A DNA stretch of 64,000 nt from assembly GCF_000247815.1 (NCBI RefSeq), contig NC_021678.1, positions 30,481,749-30,545,748 on the forward strand, written 5' to 3'. The stretch is from Ficedula albicollis (taxonomy: Eukaryota > Chordata > Aves > Passeriformes > Muscicapidae). Positions 20,668-36,600 of this stretch are shown here, in pieces. The position numbers and the translations under genes are program-made. The first letter of the stretch is position 1, and every line of letters starts with the position of its first letter. The notes below the pieces were generated by a model, which worked only from the letters and a program-made list of their open reading frames with translations, was not told the DNA's origin and did not search any database.

Positions 20668-23600
20668 CAGTAAATGCTCAGCACTTTAAATGGGCCAGCC
20701 CACAGACTGTGCAGGATAAACACAAACACAGCCCTGCCTCCCCCTGTCCCTGGGATCCACCTAAGCCTGGGCTGCTGGTGGCAACAGATCCCTATCCCAT
20801 GAAAGTGGGTGTCCACTGCCATTTTCTGTGAGGCAGCCATCAAAAGGATGGAAAATGGAAACCCAGATGAAAACATCTCCATGTTGCCTGCAGTTTTCTG
20901 ATTCCAGGAAAATTCTGTTGTTTGTCAGAGGAGGGATGCACCTGCACAGTGGATGGGCTCAGGCCTTAGTCTTGCACTGTGCATGGGAAAGATCTGGAGG
21001 GATGTGAGATGTAATTAAAAGATCAGATATTTAATACTGATTCCAGGTTTTTTTAGGAGCTCAATGGCATCTAAATTTGCAAGAAGATAAAGACATTGCT
21101 CTTCTATACTTACAATAAAATTTTAATGTTCAGAAATTTCTTTTTTTTTTATTCCAATATGTACAATTATGTGCCTATATGTGTGCAATCCAACATCAGT
21201 TCTCAAATCCAGCATAATATCTCAATATAATTTTATTTTGTTCTGAACAGCCTTTAATGTTTTCAGAAGCTTCTCACAAAAGGAATCTCATTCCCACGAA
21301 CACCTAAGCCTGAAACACCTCTGTAATTCTCACTGCAGAATGTTGGAAAGGCGTGACTCAGAAATCCAGGAAAATATACTAATTATATTGTACAACTAAT
21401 TGCACTCTGCTGTTTTCATAGCTTACTGGCAGATGGGTGACTCAGATTTTGAGGTGATTGGGCCAGTTTAAAAACAGAATATAACTGACTAATAGCTGGA
21501 CATGTCAGAAGAAAGGAAGGAAATTGTCCATCTCATCCTGTGGCACAATGTAATATCTCACTGAACTGGGTAAAATAAAAATCAGTTTATTAGCATGTCA
21601 GGATTAAAAGAAAATTTTGTGATAAAGCCCATGCCAGTGAGGAAGAGAGTAAAAAAAGGTCCACAAGGTTTTCCACACTGAATTTTCCCCGTAATTATTC
21701 CCCTGAGTGGGCAGAATCTTCTGTGTACAACAGGTTATTGGTGATATCAGCAAATGCCAGTCCCAGGGGACCAATTAATTTTAACAGAGGCTCCACTGAA
21801 AATCAGGGAATGAGGCCAAATATTATTCCAGTGAAAATCAGGTGAGTCTTTACATCTGGGGAAAAAGAAAGGGGAAATACATAAACATATGAGGCACGAG
21901 GGAAACCTGAGTGCGGTCTGCAGGCAGCACAGGGTGCACAAGCCTGGTTGGGGAAAGCCCAGGGTTAATCAATACCTTCTGTTATAAACCAGTTATTATA
22001 ATTTGCTGTATTTACTCTCAAAATTAACTGCCCACTGCCAAAAGATGGATTTTGGATTTTGGGCAGTTATTCCCAGTCTTCACAGGCTGTGGTTGGTGAT
22101 ACAACATGGGGAGCTGAGGAGAGTGGAAGCTGACAGGAGATGTTTTCCTGATTAACACCCTGCTCTCTTTTTAATAAGCTAAGAAACATTTGAAGAGCAA
22201 TAAATTGCAATAACTGATAAGTCCTAGACTATTTCTAGCCCAGTTTTATGGCGGTATAGAACAATATAACTTGCATCTGTCATTACTCCAGCTTGGTCTG
22301 TACCTGCTGGGCTGCAAAGCAGCAGCCTTCAATGAAGTATTGATTCTTGTCACTTTGCAGAGGATAAAATAGAGACTGTCAGCTACAAGACAGATATCAT
22401 GGAAAGAGGAAAAGATCTCAGGAGAGCTGTGCTACAGAGTCCTCCCCTCTGGTTGAAGTGCAGCTCCTGTCCCCTCGTGCCAGCAATGGGAGAAATTTGT
22501 GATGAGTCAGTGCTGCTGCCTCACCTGTGAAATCATTCACACACGGGAGCGCCGAGGACAAGTGCTGCTGGGGATCTCTGCTCAGCTCCTCGTGGGCAGG
22601 TGTCCCAGGCACACAAACCGCTGGGACAATTGACATTAATTGGCACCCTTGCTGCAGTCCCCAAGGAGAGGCTAAAGATTTAATGGGCATTGAGAGTGAG
22701 TTATTCCCATATGCCTCAAGGTGGTCCCTCCAGGGCTGTGCTGACACACACGGGCAGGCCAGAGCTGCCACCTCTTGTGATGGATTTGCTTCACTAACAT
22801 TTTTAAAGGACAAAGACAAAAGGGAGAAATGAGAAACTTACAATTAAGAGGGAAAATAAAAGAACAGCATGTTATTTCTCAAAGATATCTCGGAACTGAA
22901 GTAAATACTTTTTTTGGATAATTGTGAGGTCAAATTGGTGAATCTTTAGGTAAATTGGTGACTCTTCATGGGGGCAACCGCTTCATATGAGCAAACACTT
23001 AACGCTGAGTGTTGCCTTTTTTTGAGAGTTGAATGATTTCACCATCTATTTATAGATGAAATACATATTTTGTTATCACCTAAAGTAGGCAAGTGTTTAA
23101 TATCAATATTATTTTCAGATGAAACCTGATTAAAAACAAAGCAAAAAGACCATTCCATAAAGGAACAGTTTATTTCTGAAACTCCTTGGCTTCTCTTTCT
23201 TTGCATTTATTATGTTTTATCCTAAGTGTGAATAACAGACAGTTTTGTGGGCTGCAGGATTTTAGAAATAATAAAAGAATGCTCTGGAAATGTGTCACCT
23301 CTTCACAGTTATAACTCAGCAAGTCAGAGGCAAGATTTCCTAACTTCTCTCATATTGGCTACTATCTCTATGTCTGAAACAATTTATTTTCAGATTGACT
23401 ATAAAAACAAGACATCACATAATTGTCTGGCCATAAAATATGTAAAGTATTGCACTACTGGGGCTCATTAGCAAAAGCATAGATGCTTTTTAGTAATCCA
23501 TAAGGTGATACTTTTTAATGAATGCTGCAAATTATTCTACTGACTACCTAAAGATTAATAATAGATATGTCTGCTGCAACAAACAAGCCACAAATCTCAG

Positions 23601-26600
23601 GAGAGAACTAGAGAAAGTGGATAATAATTAGAATAAGAGCACGACAGCTATTCTTATATTCATAGTTTTGATCCTATCAGCTGAATGGTGGTTGTGGTTT
23701 GTGTTGTGTCTGCTGTAAACAGACTCATGTTGGAGCAGGAGCCTGGACTGAGGACACTGCACACAGCTTGGCTTGTGGTTAGCAAGAAAAAGGGATTTTA
23801 ACTCTGACTCAGGGTTTAATGCTGCATAATTTCAGGAGAGTTAAACATCTTTACAAGACCTGGAACCTTGTCTCCAAGTTTGCCTCCAAGGATGACTGTC
23901 CATCCTTTTGAAAGGAGGCAGAAAACAGGCACTGTATTTAGCTAGCTTTATTCTGGACAGTTGGCAAGGACTCTCACAGTTTTTGTTTTATTGCAGTATG
24001 TGGAACTCTGCAAAGGAGGCATAGAGGATGAATAGAGTTTGAGATGTAATACCCAATATATCTAGTCATGTGAATTATTAAAAATTGGACAACTATCTCT
24101 GTGGTAGACAGCACTGGACACCTCCAAAGCCCTTGGATCACAGCTCTAAGAGTTTGTTTCTCTGAGAGTCACATCTCACTGCTGGTTAACCTGTGCTGCT
24201 GCCCAGGCTCTGGAGGATGGTGTGCAGTGCCCCATTCCCACTCACACTGGGAACCGAGGCCACTAGGACAGAAACAGCCCAGTCTGCCCCCATTTCACCC
24301 CATTTCCCAATGTCCAGATGCATTTTGACTGGGTCTGTGTATCAGCAGGAGAATAAGTGGGTCTAAAAGAGCTTATATGAGTTACTAAAATGAGAGCTTA
24401 TTTGGGTAACTGAGATCCCTACAATTGCACTCAGCTATGTGCTGCTATTTCCACATCAGGTGAAAGGTCTCAATGGTCCTAAAAATGAAAGCTGCAGAGA
24501 GAGAGAAAGGCCAGGACACCTCACTGTCTCTTGCCAGTCTTTTGAGTCTGTGGAACCAAACTGGCTTCTCTGCCTGTAGTGGGTTCAAGGCTTGTTGCTT
24601 AGAAATGCTTTGTTCTGGTGCATCATCTCTGACCTAGGCTTGCTCTAAAGCTCTCAAAACCCATGGGCACGCTCTCAACTGACTCCTTTAAAGCTTGGAT
24701 CAGTTTTATTCCCTGGCAAAGGAAGGCCTGGCAGTTCTCAAACCCTCATGGATCCTGCCAAATGGCATGTGACTCTGCCAAAACCTGTGCTGGTTTCTGG
24801 AGAGGAGGAAATTCTCCACGAAGAGGAACCTCACAAAGTTTTTTTGCCTTCAAAAGAGAGAAGGTGAGTGTTACAAGACTCCTGAGATGCCTCCTGTTCT
24901 TCCACCTGCAGGTCAGCAGTGATTAAAAAATACTCTGTCCACAGTAATCCAGCACAGCACAATGATGTCAAACTGCAGATAAAATTACTGAAAGACAATG
25001 ATTCATGGCTGGCCTGGTATGCAGAATAAGCAGAAAGGCAATTCAATTTGAACATCTAAGCACACAGCAGTCCCTGCACTGTATCCACCAAACTGGAAAA
25101 GTTCTCTGTTAGTTTCTGTGTACACTAAACAGAATTCCCAGAGAGTCCTGTTTAAACAATGTCTAAATAAATACTTTCCTGATCATTTCATAAGTTGCTA
25201 TGACACCTCAAGAAACTCAGTGAGCACCCTCATGGCTGTCAGTTTGGAAAGGAATGGTGTAATTGTTATAGAATTGCTGGGCTGGTCTTTCTGTACTTGG
25301 AGCTCTCACTGGTCAAAAGATGTGTCTTCCACAGCAATGACTGACTTTTCAGTGTCTTGACTGCTTCCTAAAGGGAGCTGTGGACTCTGAGGCCATGATA
25401 AATTAACTTTTGTGTAGCCTGAGCTCCTGGATGCAGCCCTGGGGGCTTCACAGAGACCTGCCACTGTCCTGCTGCACCACCTGAGATATATCTTAGCCCA
25501 TCCTCCACAGCCCAGGTCCTTCATCTGTTAAATTAGAACATGAGATGTAAATTCCCACTGCAAAAAAAGCCAGAAGTCTGTATCTCCATGATAGAGATGT
25601 TCTCCAGGATGCTCTACAGCTGCTGTAACATAGACTCCAAATCATCCTCTAACTCCTTGTTTGCCTTGGATGGCCAGGTAGAAAAGCAGCATCCAACCCT
25701 CTGAATTTTATCCTGAGCTGCTGGTTCAAGTGACTTGGCAAATTAGAGATTTCCCAGTACTAGTTTAAAAACATACAGCCTACTTTCATTTATTAATGCT
25801 GAGGAAATCTTGATTTCTAAAGGAAACTTCCCTACCCTGACAAAGCTCTGGGGACATCACAGCATAAATGGCATAATCAAATTCAAAGTCAAAAACAAAT
25901 ATGAACATTCACCAGAAGTTCAAAAACATTTAAATTATAAGAATTCAGTGGTTAAAACCATAGGGAGCTTACTGTTCACACACTATTGAGAGTAAAATAA
26001 GAAGGGCACTTCTTGATTTAAAAGTGCGAGCACTTGTTATTTTTAAGAAGGATTAAGTATCTGGACTTCCAATTACACAATGGAAAATCCCTTTTTTATT
26101 GGTAAGATTTTAATTAAGTACCTTGATTTCTGTAAATGGGAGCTTCATTTGACACTTGTGGCCAACTTTGAATAAGTGCTAATAGAAACTGTGTAAATTC
26201 TGCTGAACTACATAGCTGAGTGCTGCTCAAAGAGCAGTCTGCCTCCAATTTCAATTCCTTTAGAGAAAATCTGAAATAAGCACATTGAAGTCAATGTTGC
26301 ACTGGTAGAAATCAGAGTAAGAACTGAGCCATGCCTAGGCCTGCATTAGTTTGTGCACAGTATTGAAATATTGTATGGTGGATACCATAGAAATGTACAT
26401 AAAAATGAATATATTTTTAAAGTCCTGTTACAGCCAGAAGACTTGTACAGGAATTAAGTTGCAAAAGCTTGTCCTCCTGTGCAGCTTTCAGACATTTATC
26501 TTCCTTTCTGGTGAGGAAGCCTTTTGGAGAAAACAAAATACATTGCCACTTGCACAGGAACTAGCAGAAAAGAAGAAATCATCGTGCATTTCTAGAGATG

Positions 26601-29600
26601 GTTTATTGCCTTAGATTTCTGAATTATATTACTTTTCTTAGCCTTGAGCTTTAAACATAAGGCAGATATCATGATCCATTTTTTATTTTGTTAGAGCATC
26701 CTTTAGCATCCTTTAACATGGGTATATTGACACATGAACCTGATGAGACTTTTCTCAGTGTCTTAGACAAAAAAGTGTAAAGTAGATATTTACAGAACAT
26801 TGACTCTTTGGCCTCTAGTAAAAGATGACTATGGAATAGATGGCTTTTAATATTTTTATGTTACTTAACTTAAAGACATAGCTAAAGAAGCAGTTAATAA
26901 TTCCTGAAACTTTGCAAACATGATAATTTTAATTCTGTTAAAGGATAATTCATGGTATCAAGAGCTTTCACCTTCCAGTCAGTTACTGATTATTATAACT
27001 ATATTACATCACAAAAAATGAAAACTGCAGACACTTGATGGAGAGCATGTCTTTTATTAATAAAAAATTTTGGTTTTTCCCTCTGTTGCTTATTTTTTCT
27101 CTGAATTTGATGGAATGTGGGTGATGTCCCTCTCACCTAGTTTCAGCTGCATGAAATTCAGATATCTTTCTCTGAGCTGTTTTTCTGATGGAATCTGACT
27201 CCTGTGTGATTATCACAGTCACCAGGTAAGAATAAGGTGCAATTCACTTAATTATTTTAGATTTTTTTTCAGTAGGATGGGTTGCCCTTGCAGTATTTAT
27301 TTAATTATGATGAAAAGTTCAGTAAGTTACATCTGGTGATTCCCACTGATGTGATTTCTTGGCTTATTTGCAAAGTGTGTACATTTGTTAATGCTAATTA
27401 GTACTTTATTTTCAAGAAGACCCATGGATTTTACTGGGAGGAGTTGCCCAACTTAATTTAAATCCCAGTGCATAGCTTGGCAATAATTTATATTTTCCCA
27501 GTATTTAGATTGAATTCCCAGAGACTCCTCTCATCCTTTCCATCCCTCCCCCAGCATGCACCATCCCTTCCCTCACTGATGGCCCTTCACCATGTACACA
27601 GATTTAATGAACTGCATCCCAAGGTGGCCTGGAGGGAGGTTTCCCACGAGCCTGTAAAAAACCAGTAAGAGATTAGAGAAGTTCTTTTAGAAACTCACAA
27701 ATTTCGCTGTGCACAGCTGCTGTTTAATCACAATGAAAATTGCAGTGGGGTTCCTCAGAAATAAGTTATTCACTGTTGCAGCAGTTGTAAAGTGTTGCTG
27801 ATAGTTGCAAACAAAACACTGAAGGAAAAGTGTAAATTATAGTAAAAGCAGGTCTCTCACCAAGAGAGACTAAGAGCAGTGTTCATGCCCTCTGCCGAGC
27901 AGTATAGGCTTGATGAAGAAAGCAGGTGACATCATGTTGTTTACAATGACTTATTCAGCAAAATTTGCCTTTTTCCTGCTGTCTCCTGGCAGACCTAAAA
28001 ATATATAATTCCTATTTCATCCATTAGAACTTTTGTGCTGCTTTTCTCTTTTGGTGGAGAGATTTCACTGAAATTATTTGATAGCCAGTGCCTGAGTTAC
28101 GTGATTAGTTACCTATATCACATAGCATGGGTTTTAATCTCTGAGTGAATGAATATTGCTCTTGGGATCAGGAGGAGAAACTCTCTGGAGACTGAGACAT
28201 CATTGTTAGATGGGAAACAGATAAGAAAGAAGTGGAACATTTTAGGAAACTGCGTAAACCAATCTTTTATCTAATGAGTATTTCTAGCAAAACTTGGTTG
28301 CATAGATTAATTTCATTTTTTTCCTGTGACATTTGCACAAAATAACTGGGTGCATGTAATCCCAATGTGTAAGGACAGGGAAGGAGGGAAAAGGGTGGGA
28401 AGAATCCCTTGTGTTCAGCAAGAAAATGTTTTCCCAAGTCCTGGTGAACTGGAGCTACAGGGGGAGGGAGGAAGTGTGGGATTGCTGCTTGGGATTTGTG
28501 CATAATGAAGTTGGTTAATCAGGGCAAGTCGAATTGGAAATCCACAGATTATGTGATACAAGTATTGTCTGCAGCACTTCTGAACCTGCTCTAATCAAAA
28601 GACAGGTTGAGGGAAGATAAAACAGATTTGTGCTAAAATGAAAGAGAAGAAAAATCTGCTCTCTCTAAGCAATAATCCATCTTGATGAAACCAGAGTGAT
28701 CCCACGAGCAAGGCTTTTGTGGGCAAATCAGGGTGAGCTCACTGCAGTGAGCTAAATGGAGCTTGGTTGTCTACAATGGTCATTACAGCTTTTCTTAGCA
28801 TATTAGCCTTCCTTTCTATCACATGAGCATTTAGAGTTTTGGGCAGGTATTGACAAAAATCTGAATATATTGCACCTCTGCTGCCTAATTACAGTGGTGA
28901 CAGTGGAAGACAAAGGATATACATGAGATCTGAGCGAGGTGTTAAATCATAATAACATGTGTTCACACCATGCCCCATTCCTATATATGGGATGAAAAAA
29001 TCCCACTAATTAAGGTTACTTTGTTAGACTGATAGGTAATTACCAGAGCATAACTTGTAACCTCCCAGCCCTTAGTAGGAAAAGGTCGAAAATAATGGTG
29101 TAGTCCTTCATAAATCTATGAGGAATGGAAAAGGAATACCAAGTAACTTAACACAGAGGAATTTTAAGTTTCTATACACACTCTTTAATGCTTCTTAAAG
29201 AGCACTGCTTAGATTTATATTTCTTTCAGCTTACAGGACATTCTGAATTTAATCTCCCCGTAGCCACTCGTCTACAATGATTTCAGCAGTGGGTCACAAA
29301 AGTTAAACCTGATAACAGCTCCATTGCAGCCCTTCTGCTTTAGAGGTCAATGGAAAGTTTCTCAGGAGGCATCATTCAAAAATAATATCTACTTCTACAC
29401 GAGAGATTTGAGTCAGAGTTTGATTTCCTCCCTCCTTTGACTTAGAGACTTTCCTTTGATTAAAATGGAGAGGAGTGCTAAATGCTGAACACCTACTGGA
29501 GAACACATCTCTCTTAAAGAGCCACCATCACTGAGCTCACATCAATAACATGAACCATGATTTTGTTGGTCCAACAAGAAACAAACATTGCAGACGACTG

Positions 29601-29619
29601 TTAGGAAAAACTGGTGACA
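20668..29619. other. Long non-coding stretch, no gene recognised
   Basis: About 9 kb of mostly AT-rich sequence. No CR1 fragment, LTR or RNA gene was recognised. A GAAGTCAATG core at about 26287-26296 may be a remnant of the palindromic repeat family. Frames reach 133 codons (22418-22819 minus) without known domains. Parts (for example 28950-29060) have conserved-element-like texture with ATTA sites, but nothing firm. Confidence 0.45.
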
Positions 29620-29960
29620 TTAGGGGGCCCATTAACACTCCGTCAAATTAACAATATATTTCTAATTCCCTTGAGTGTCATATGTGTTTTTCTTATAATA
29701 TTGGCTGATTCTCTCCTGAATTAATGAGGTGGACTGCTGCCAAAAATATGCAAATGGAAATCCAGTGGACCTGCCTTTGTAAATTCAGATATCTAGGAAT
29801 TCGCACTTAAATGAGAGTTGAGAAACCCCCAAACCAAACAGTTGTTTGGTGGTAAATCCTGTGCTGTTAGATTGCTTGCACCAGTGCTGGAAAACATCAA
29901 TATGCAAATACCTTGAACTCTAAACTCCTGAAGTCTGTATTATCTGAGTTTTTACAGTGG
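29620..29960. promoter_or_regulatory. Candidate conserved non-coding element with two octamers
   Basis: The stretch contains two perfect ATGCAAAT octamers at 29748-29755 and 29902-29909, each preceded by AT as in AATATGCAAAT or CAATATGCAAAT. Several ATTAA or TTAAT homeodomain cores lie around them, including GAATTAATGAGG near 29719. There is no repeat similarity and no useful open frame. POU and homeodomain sites together fit a developmental enhancer. Conservation is not tested. Confidence 0.35.
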
Positions 29961-31145
29961 AGGTGTCAGGTCCCCTTTAAACTCTCTCCCACATTTAAAT
30001 ATAGATCTGCAATCAAATTATAGAGCTTTCCCTAGGAAACAGCAAGTCTTGTAGTTCCCAGATAATGTAGACAAACAAATCATATTTCCGTGGCTCTCCC
30101 ACCCTTTCTGAATCTGAAAATTACTTCTGAAGCTGAAAACGATGTCTTAAAGCAGAGGAGAAACACACGCACCTCTTCACACATACAAACCCCGTATTTA
30201 ATACAGCAGCAGATTGTAATTCTCCTTAGAAACAAAACAAAGCAACAATAATGCTACACAAAGCACTGGCAACCACACAAACTCACTCAGTGGCCCCTAG
30301 TAAACCTGGGGTTGGGCATCATGACACAGGGTATTGGAAACCACCCCGTCCCCGCCCCTCCACAGCCCTTTTCCCATATGTTCCTTATTTCTGGTTACTT
30401 TCCAGCTGCCAGATGTTCTTTCCCACTACCACCACCCTGGACCTGCAGACCCCTTTTTCTGGGTAGAAATAATAGCATGCAGATTTCAGGAATATTTGCC
30501 TTTATTTGATGCTATTCTCGTCCCACTCTCGCCGTGGCTCCAATCTTGCTGAAAATTACATGGTAGATGATCTTCGTTTATGGGGCATGTATTCATAGGT
30601 TTTAAGGCAAGCAGGGACCAATATCACTGTTTAATCTGGATTTCTGCATGACAATATTGTAGATTTTAGTCAGTGGTGCTGGTGCTGAGTCCAACAGGCA
30701 AGAACATATCTTGCAGCCCCATGCTCCTGATTTGTGCAGGCCAAAGGACAAACTGGTTCATATGGATAAGCTCCAAAATTTAACTCTCCTCCCACTAAAA
30801 TCTTGGATTTTATTCCATGTGAACAGAGAGAGTCCCTGACCAGCTCAATCCCTACGAGTCCACCCTCCCAAATTGATACAGCTTTTTCCTGTTACCCAGA
30901 GAGCTACCTTACAATTCTTAACATATGAAAAGGAGAGACTAAAAAATCAAATAATAATGCAATTCTCCATTTCTCCATTCAGCTTCTGGAGACCATCATC
31001 TACTTTCTGCTCCTCTTATGCAGTAGGATCTAAGTTACTCTCATTTTTAATGAAAGCTTAATGTAAATCATGTGAAAAGTCATGCAGTGTTTCCCTGAAG
31101 TGTCCACGCTAAATTGCCATTCAGGAATTCATACCTTTCAGTGGG
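29961..31145. other. Non-coding stretch, nothing recognised
   Basis: AT-rich with a C-rich, CCACC-containing patch at 30330-30460. Overlapping 65-72 codon frames in that patch are proline-rich chance frames. No gene or repeat family was recognised. Confidence 0.5.
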
Positions 31146-31988
<843 letters not shown>

Positions 31989-33480
31989 TGCTATTTGAGA
32001 CAAGTGGTTGTGATATAAATCCCAAACAAGAAATATAAAAAAAAAATTTGGAAGAAGCAAAGTTCTATTTTTATCCTATTTAGGTACTCAAGCTACAGCT
32101 AAATGTGTAACAGAGTTTACAAAAGCACGTAAGTGATAAACTATGACTTCAGGAATGAAAATGCTTTAAAAGTTTTCTCATAGTACAGGTCCTCATTTAA
32201 AAGGATTGAAGCCTTGTGCAGGAACTCAGTGTTCTGCATTTCTGAAGACTCCAAAACACAACCACATGAGCACTTTTATCAAGGCTTGCATAATTCCAGT
32301 AAACAGATATACAGGACCCAGCTGCTTCTGGGGTATATCTCTGCATGTTTGATTTTTTTTTTCCACTGTATAAAATGCAAACTCCACAGCAAAAATAAGA
32401 AATACTATTTAAAGGGGGAAAATCTTCCAGAAAGTGAAATAACTAGTAAGATGAAATCCAGTTTAGGCCAGTTGAATATCAGTTGCACAACTGTAGAATG
32501 TAAAATAAAATCGATTTATTGGACAATATCTGATTTCAGTGGCTTTACACCAAGGATGCATTGAGCCAGTATTTTGAATTAAAGAACACTGAAAAAATCT
32601 TTTTATGTTTATCGCACACCTGGCCATAAACCAGCCCAAAACTTCCCTTAAATTAACTCGTCAGAAATCCACAAAGCAGCAAAATGCAACTCTTGGGGTA
32701 GAATCTCACAATGGAGTTGAGCTCTATCAAAAATCAAGATTTAGACCATGTGTTTCCTGTGTGATGTTGATCTCGTAATTGCCTTTCTTGCTGCTTTGGG
32801 TGAGATTCTGATATCCACTATATCAGTTTTCCAGGTGCTATTTTAGTCATCTTCCCTTTGCAAATAGAAATAATTTCTCCTTTTTGATTGCATTAAGCTA
32901 CACTTTAAATGAGCTCCCTACCTGTCTTGACAACTGTAACCACTGAGTGCCTGCAAGCAGGTACCCAGAGCAATTCAGACCTTCACATGTATTTATAATG
33001 AACCTTAAGCCATGACACAGTTATTTTTTAAATCTTTTCAGATAATCATCACTAAATTCTAAAAACATTTAGTCTGAAATAAGAGCTTTTCCTTCCTCAC
33101 CCACCTCCCCTGTTCTGCCCACTGGATACTCCAGTAGGAATGTGATGGCCATGTGTGTTAAAGGTGAAGACACCATCACAATGGCTTTTAAATGCTAATT
33201 ATTCAAACTACCAGAAGATAAACCTGGCTCTTGAGCAGGGACCATTATAGACCCACCAGCTGTTGAAGTTAAACCAAATGGGAATAGAGAAAGTGAAGCC
33301 AGGTGCTTCCTTCCCCTTTCATCATCTGATGGCTGTTGGGGGATTTGGAGAAGTGGAGGCAGAGCAGAAAACATTTCATTGGTTATATATTTGAAAGAGT
33401 TCACTCTCTGAATCTTCTCTTTTGTAGGAGGAGTCTGGAAAAAAGTTTTGCATGCCTGAGCATGCGTGTGCTTCTCAGAG
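31989..33480. other. Non-coding stretch with one possible old repeat
   Basis: AT-rich DNA with no gene recognised. At 32532-32567 the sequence GATTTCAGTGGCTTTACACC and the following bases resemble half of the old palindromic repeat family (CAGTGGAGTTACACC-like). A 116-codon frame at 32214-32564 has no recognised homology. Confidence 0.45.
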
Positions 33481-33645
33481 TCACAGAATCATGGAATGGG
33501 TTGGAAGGGACCTTAAAGATTATCTCATTCCAATCCTCTGCAGTGGGCAGGGACGCCTTCCACTAGACCAGGTGGCTCAGAGCTCCATCCAACCTGGCCT
33601 TCAACAGGGATGGAGCATCCACCACCTCTCCCAGTGCCTCAAAAG
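33481..33645 (-). mobile_element. CR1 LINE 3'-end fragment
   Basis: TCACAGAATCATGGAATGGG begins the left edge, then GGAAGGGACCTTAAAGAT, and further on CCATCCAACCTGGCCTTCAA and CCACCTCTCCCAGTGCCTC follow in the standard order for the reverse complement of the avian CR1 3' region. The copy breaks off there, so only about 165 bp of the 3' terminus was inserted or survives. It is non-coding. Confidence 0.93.
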
Positions 33646-36600
33646 TGGGAATTATCTCATTATAACCACATAATTCCAGTAGAGCACCTTAAAATGCAGA
33701 GAGGAGGTAAAAAGAAAAGCAAGAACCATTGTCAATCTGTTTTTTTCCTCCCTTTATGGGACTTTTGGCTCTGAGTGTGTGAGTGTGTAGTAGCTCTGTG
33801 CTTCATGGTTTCTCAGTGTGTTCAGGCATCACCTGGCCCCTGCGGTAGCAGCAGTTCAAGAACTCCTTGGAGTTATATTTGCCCCCTAAAGCCTGTGGAA
33901 AGTTGAAAACAGGAATAGTACAAGCCATGTTACCCACAACCCTGATTCTCCTCCCTGTCATCTAGTTTATCCTGTGGTGGAGCACTATCAAACTCTTTAA
34001 AGAATCCCAAAAAACCTCAAAAATATTGCACGAGATGGCCATATGGCCAGTGACATTTTTGAGTTTTGTATGGTGCTGGCTCTGTGTAAAAAAGCTACCT
34101 TGAAATAAATTATACTATAATTATATAACATCATCTCACAAATACATGTGTAACTCTATAAATATACCAGGTCAACCCACAACATTACATTAGAAATTCA
34201 ATATTGGAAACAAAATAAATGTGAGCACATTCTGAAATAGCACAGTGGTATCAGGATCTGATATTACGCCTCTGTTAAATACTGTAAATTAAACAGGAAA
34301 TTTAGCTTAATTTTGTGTATGCTTGTAAGTAAACAACATGTAGATTTCATCATGCTCATTATATGGAAAATTACTCCACTTTTTTTTTTTTTTTTTTTGT
34401 TACAAGAGTTGATGATACCAAATCTTCTGTTTATCTCAGTGATTTTTTTTTTTCTGAATGTAAAAAAATAAAAAAAGCATTATGCATCCTAACATCCATA
34501 TCTGTAATTCTGTGAGCATCCCTTTTGTTTACTGCACACAACACAGTTGTAACAAAGACATTTACGCTTTTGGAGACTGAAGCATGAAGTCGTTCTAAAT
34601 CTGTGCCCACAGGTAATAATTACTTCACTCATTAACAGATCTCCCTAGTCTCTCATGAAACAGCTCTCTCAGAAAAGGTCTCTTGGGACAGAGTCAGGAA
34701 GTGTGTTTTATGATCATTAATATGGTACTACCTTGGAAGTACCTAGTCTAGCTGGTTTAGCCCCAAAGCTATGTTTATTTTCACAACCCTAGCAGGTTGC
34801 AATGACAGGGAGTAGACTAAGGCCAGCCCCAGTGGGTTCTCTTCATCCTCTTCATGCACCAGAAGCTGAACCACATCTTATTTTTTGGCATCATCAAGTC
34901 ATTGCTAAGAGAAAGGGACAAAGCAGGGCTAAAAAATGAATAATTTATGTAGGACATTCAACAGGACATGAGAAATAAAAGATCAACATGTAAAACTTCA
35001 TGGCAATTTTGTGTGTGTATGTATTCAGGAAATTTTCAAATTATTATCTTAGCTAAAAACAATCATTTCGATAATTTATTAGTAAGAGTTCAGGTCTGAC
35101 AGTCAAACACAGCAGTAGTGTAAGGAGGAAGGAGCTCACTGAAGTATGTACAGCTTGATTTAACTCCATGAGCAAGGAATTTGGGTCTCTAGATCTGTTG
35201 TACTTCAGCTGAGTACTCTTTTAATAAATAAATATCAATTTGTACAAAGATCTTTGGCATGCTAAAGACAATGCTGCAGAAAGAAAAATGCCCTGAAGGC
35301 AGATCCTGATGATTAACCGAGCTAGACAAACACTTCATAGAGTATTCAGTTTATAAAAAATACAAGTTTGGATCAGTCTGTAGTGGGTTATAAGAAAAGC
35401 ACTAAACAAAATGTCCAAGGCCTGTAAAATTGGAGCCTGTCCTTTGTACCCCGTGGGTTCCAATTTGACACAAGTCAGTTAAAATTTACCATTCATTCCT
35501 GTGGAAAACCAACCTCAATAATCTCCAAAGTTGTTAAGACGATGTTTCTCACAGAACTAGGGGTGCTGTGGAAGGTCTACTCTCTTTTCAAGCTAGAGAG
35601 AGGAAAAGTACTGGGCACACAGACTGGGATTTTCTCAATTTGTCCAGATTTTTTTTCTGGGACTAGGCCATGAAAAGTCCTACCAAAGCTTGTATGCCAC
35701 CAAAGAATCTGAGGAAAATTCAAGGTAAAAGAGGCAGCTGCCTGCTACTGAAGAAAAGAAGGGTTGTCTTGCCCCAAAGTACCTGCAGCACATGTCAAAA
35801 CTGTCTTCCTCAGGTACTGTGCTTGCCTGGTACATCAGAAAGATCTGTCACAGTGTTATATCATCACTCAGAGATGCCACTCAGGGCTTTCCATTTTCTT
35901 TTTTTTTTTTTAAACGGATTCATTTTAGACACCTCAATCAATTTCCCTGTTGTGGCTTTCCCCCTTCAGGCCAAAGCATCCCAATTTCAGTACTAATTAT
36001 TCTTATTACAAAAGTCCCTCAGGTCCTACTCAGACTGCTGTGCTTAGGGGTATGCTAAAGCCTAACTGGAAACATTCCCAGTGCCAAAGAATTTACAAGC
36101 AATTTAAGGCAGGATGCAACAAGTGGGTATGTGAGACAGTAATTAAGGTGAGGGGATTGGAAAGGAAACCTGTAGTAGCACTGAGTGGTCACACTGATTA
36201 GCTCCACACAGTGGTTTAGACTCAGCTGCAATTTTTTTTTTTTTTAAATGCTGAGGTATAAACAACTAAAATGGATAAAGTTGTGATTTAGAGCTTAAGT
36301 ACTTTAAAAAATCTGAAATGTGTGGCTAGAAAAAATTTATAAGCCATGCTTATCCAAGTATCAGCTGAATTCTTCATTTTAGGAATTAGGAGGACAGGTG
36401 GCTGAGGCTGGGAAAGCTCAAAGGGCTCTAGACCCACCTGATGAACTCTCAGCAGGCCAGCAGAGTTCAGGCATATCAGGCAGTTTTTATTAACAGCCCT
36501 GCAAGATACTCTTCTCTTATGGATGCTTGAATGAAAGTTTGGAGCCATGAAAATACAGCCTAGAACAATAAAAGTCCTCCCTAAAACCAGTACAGCTTAG

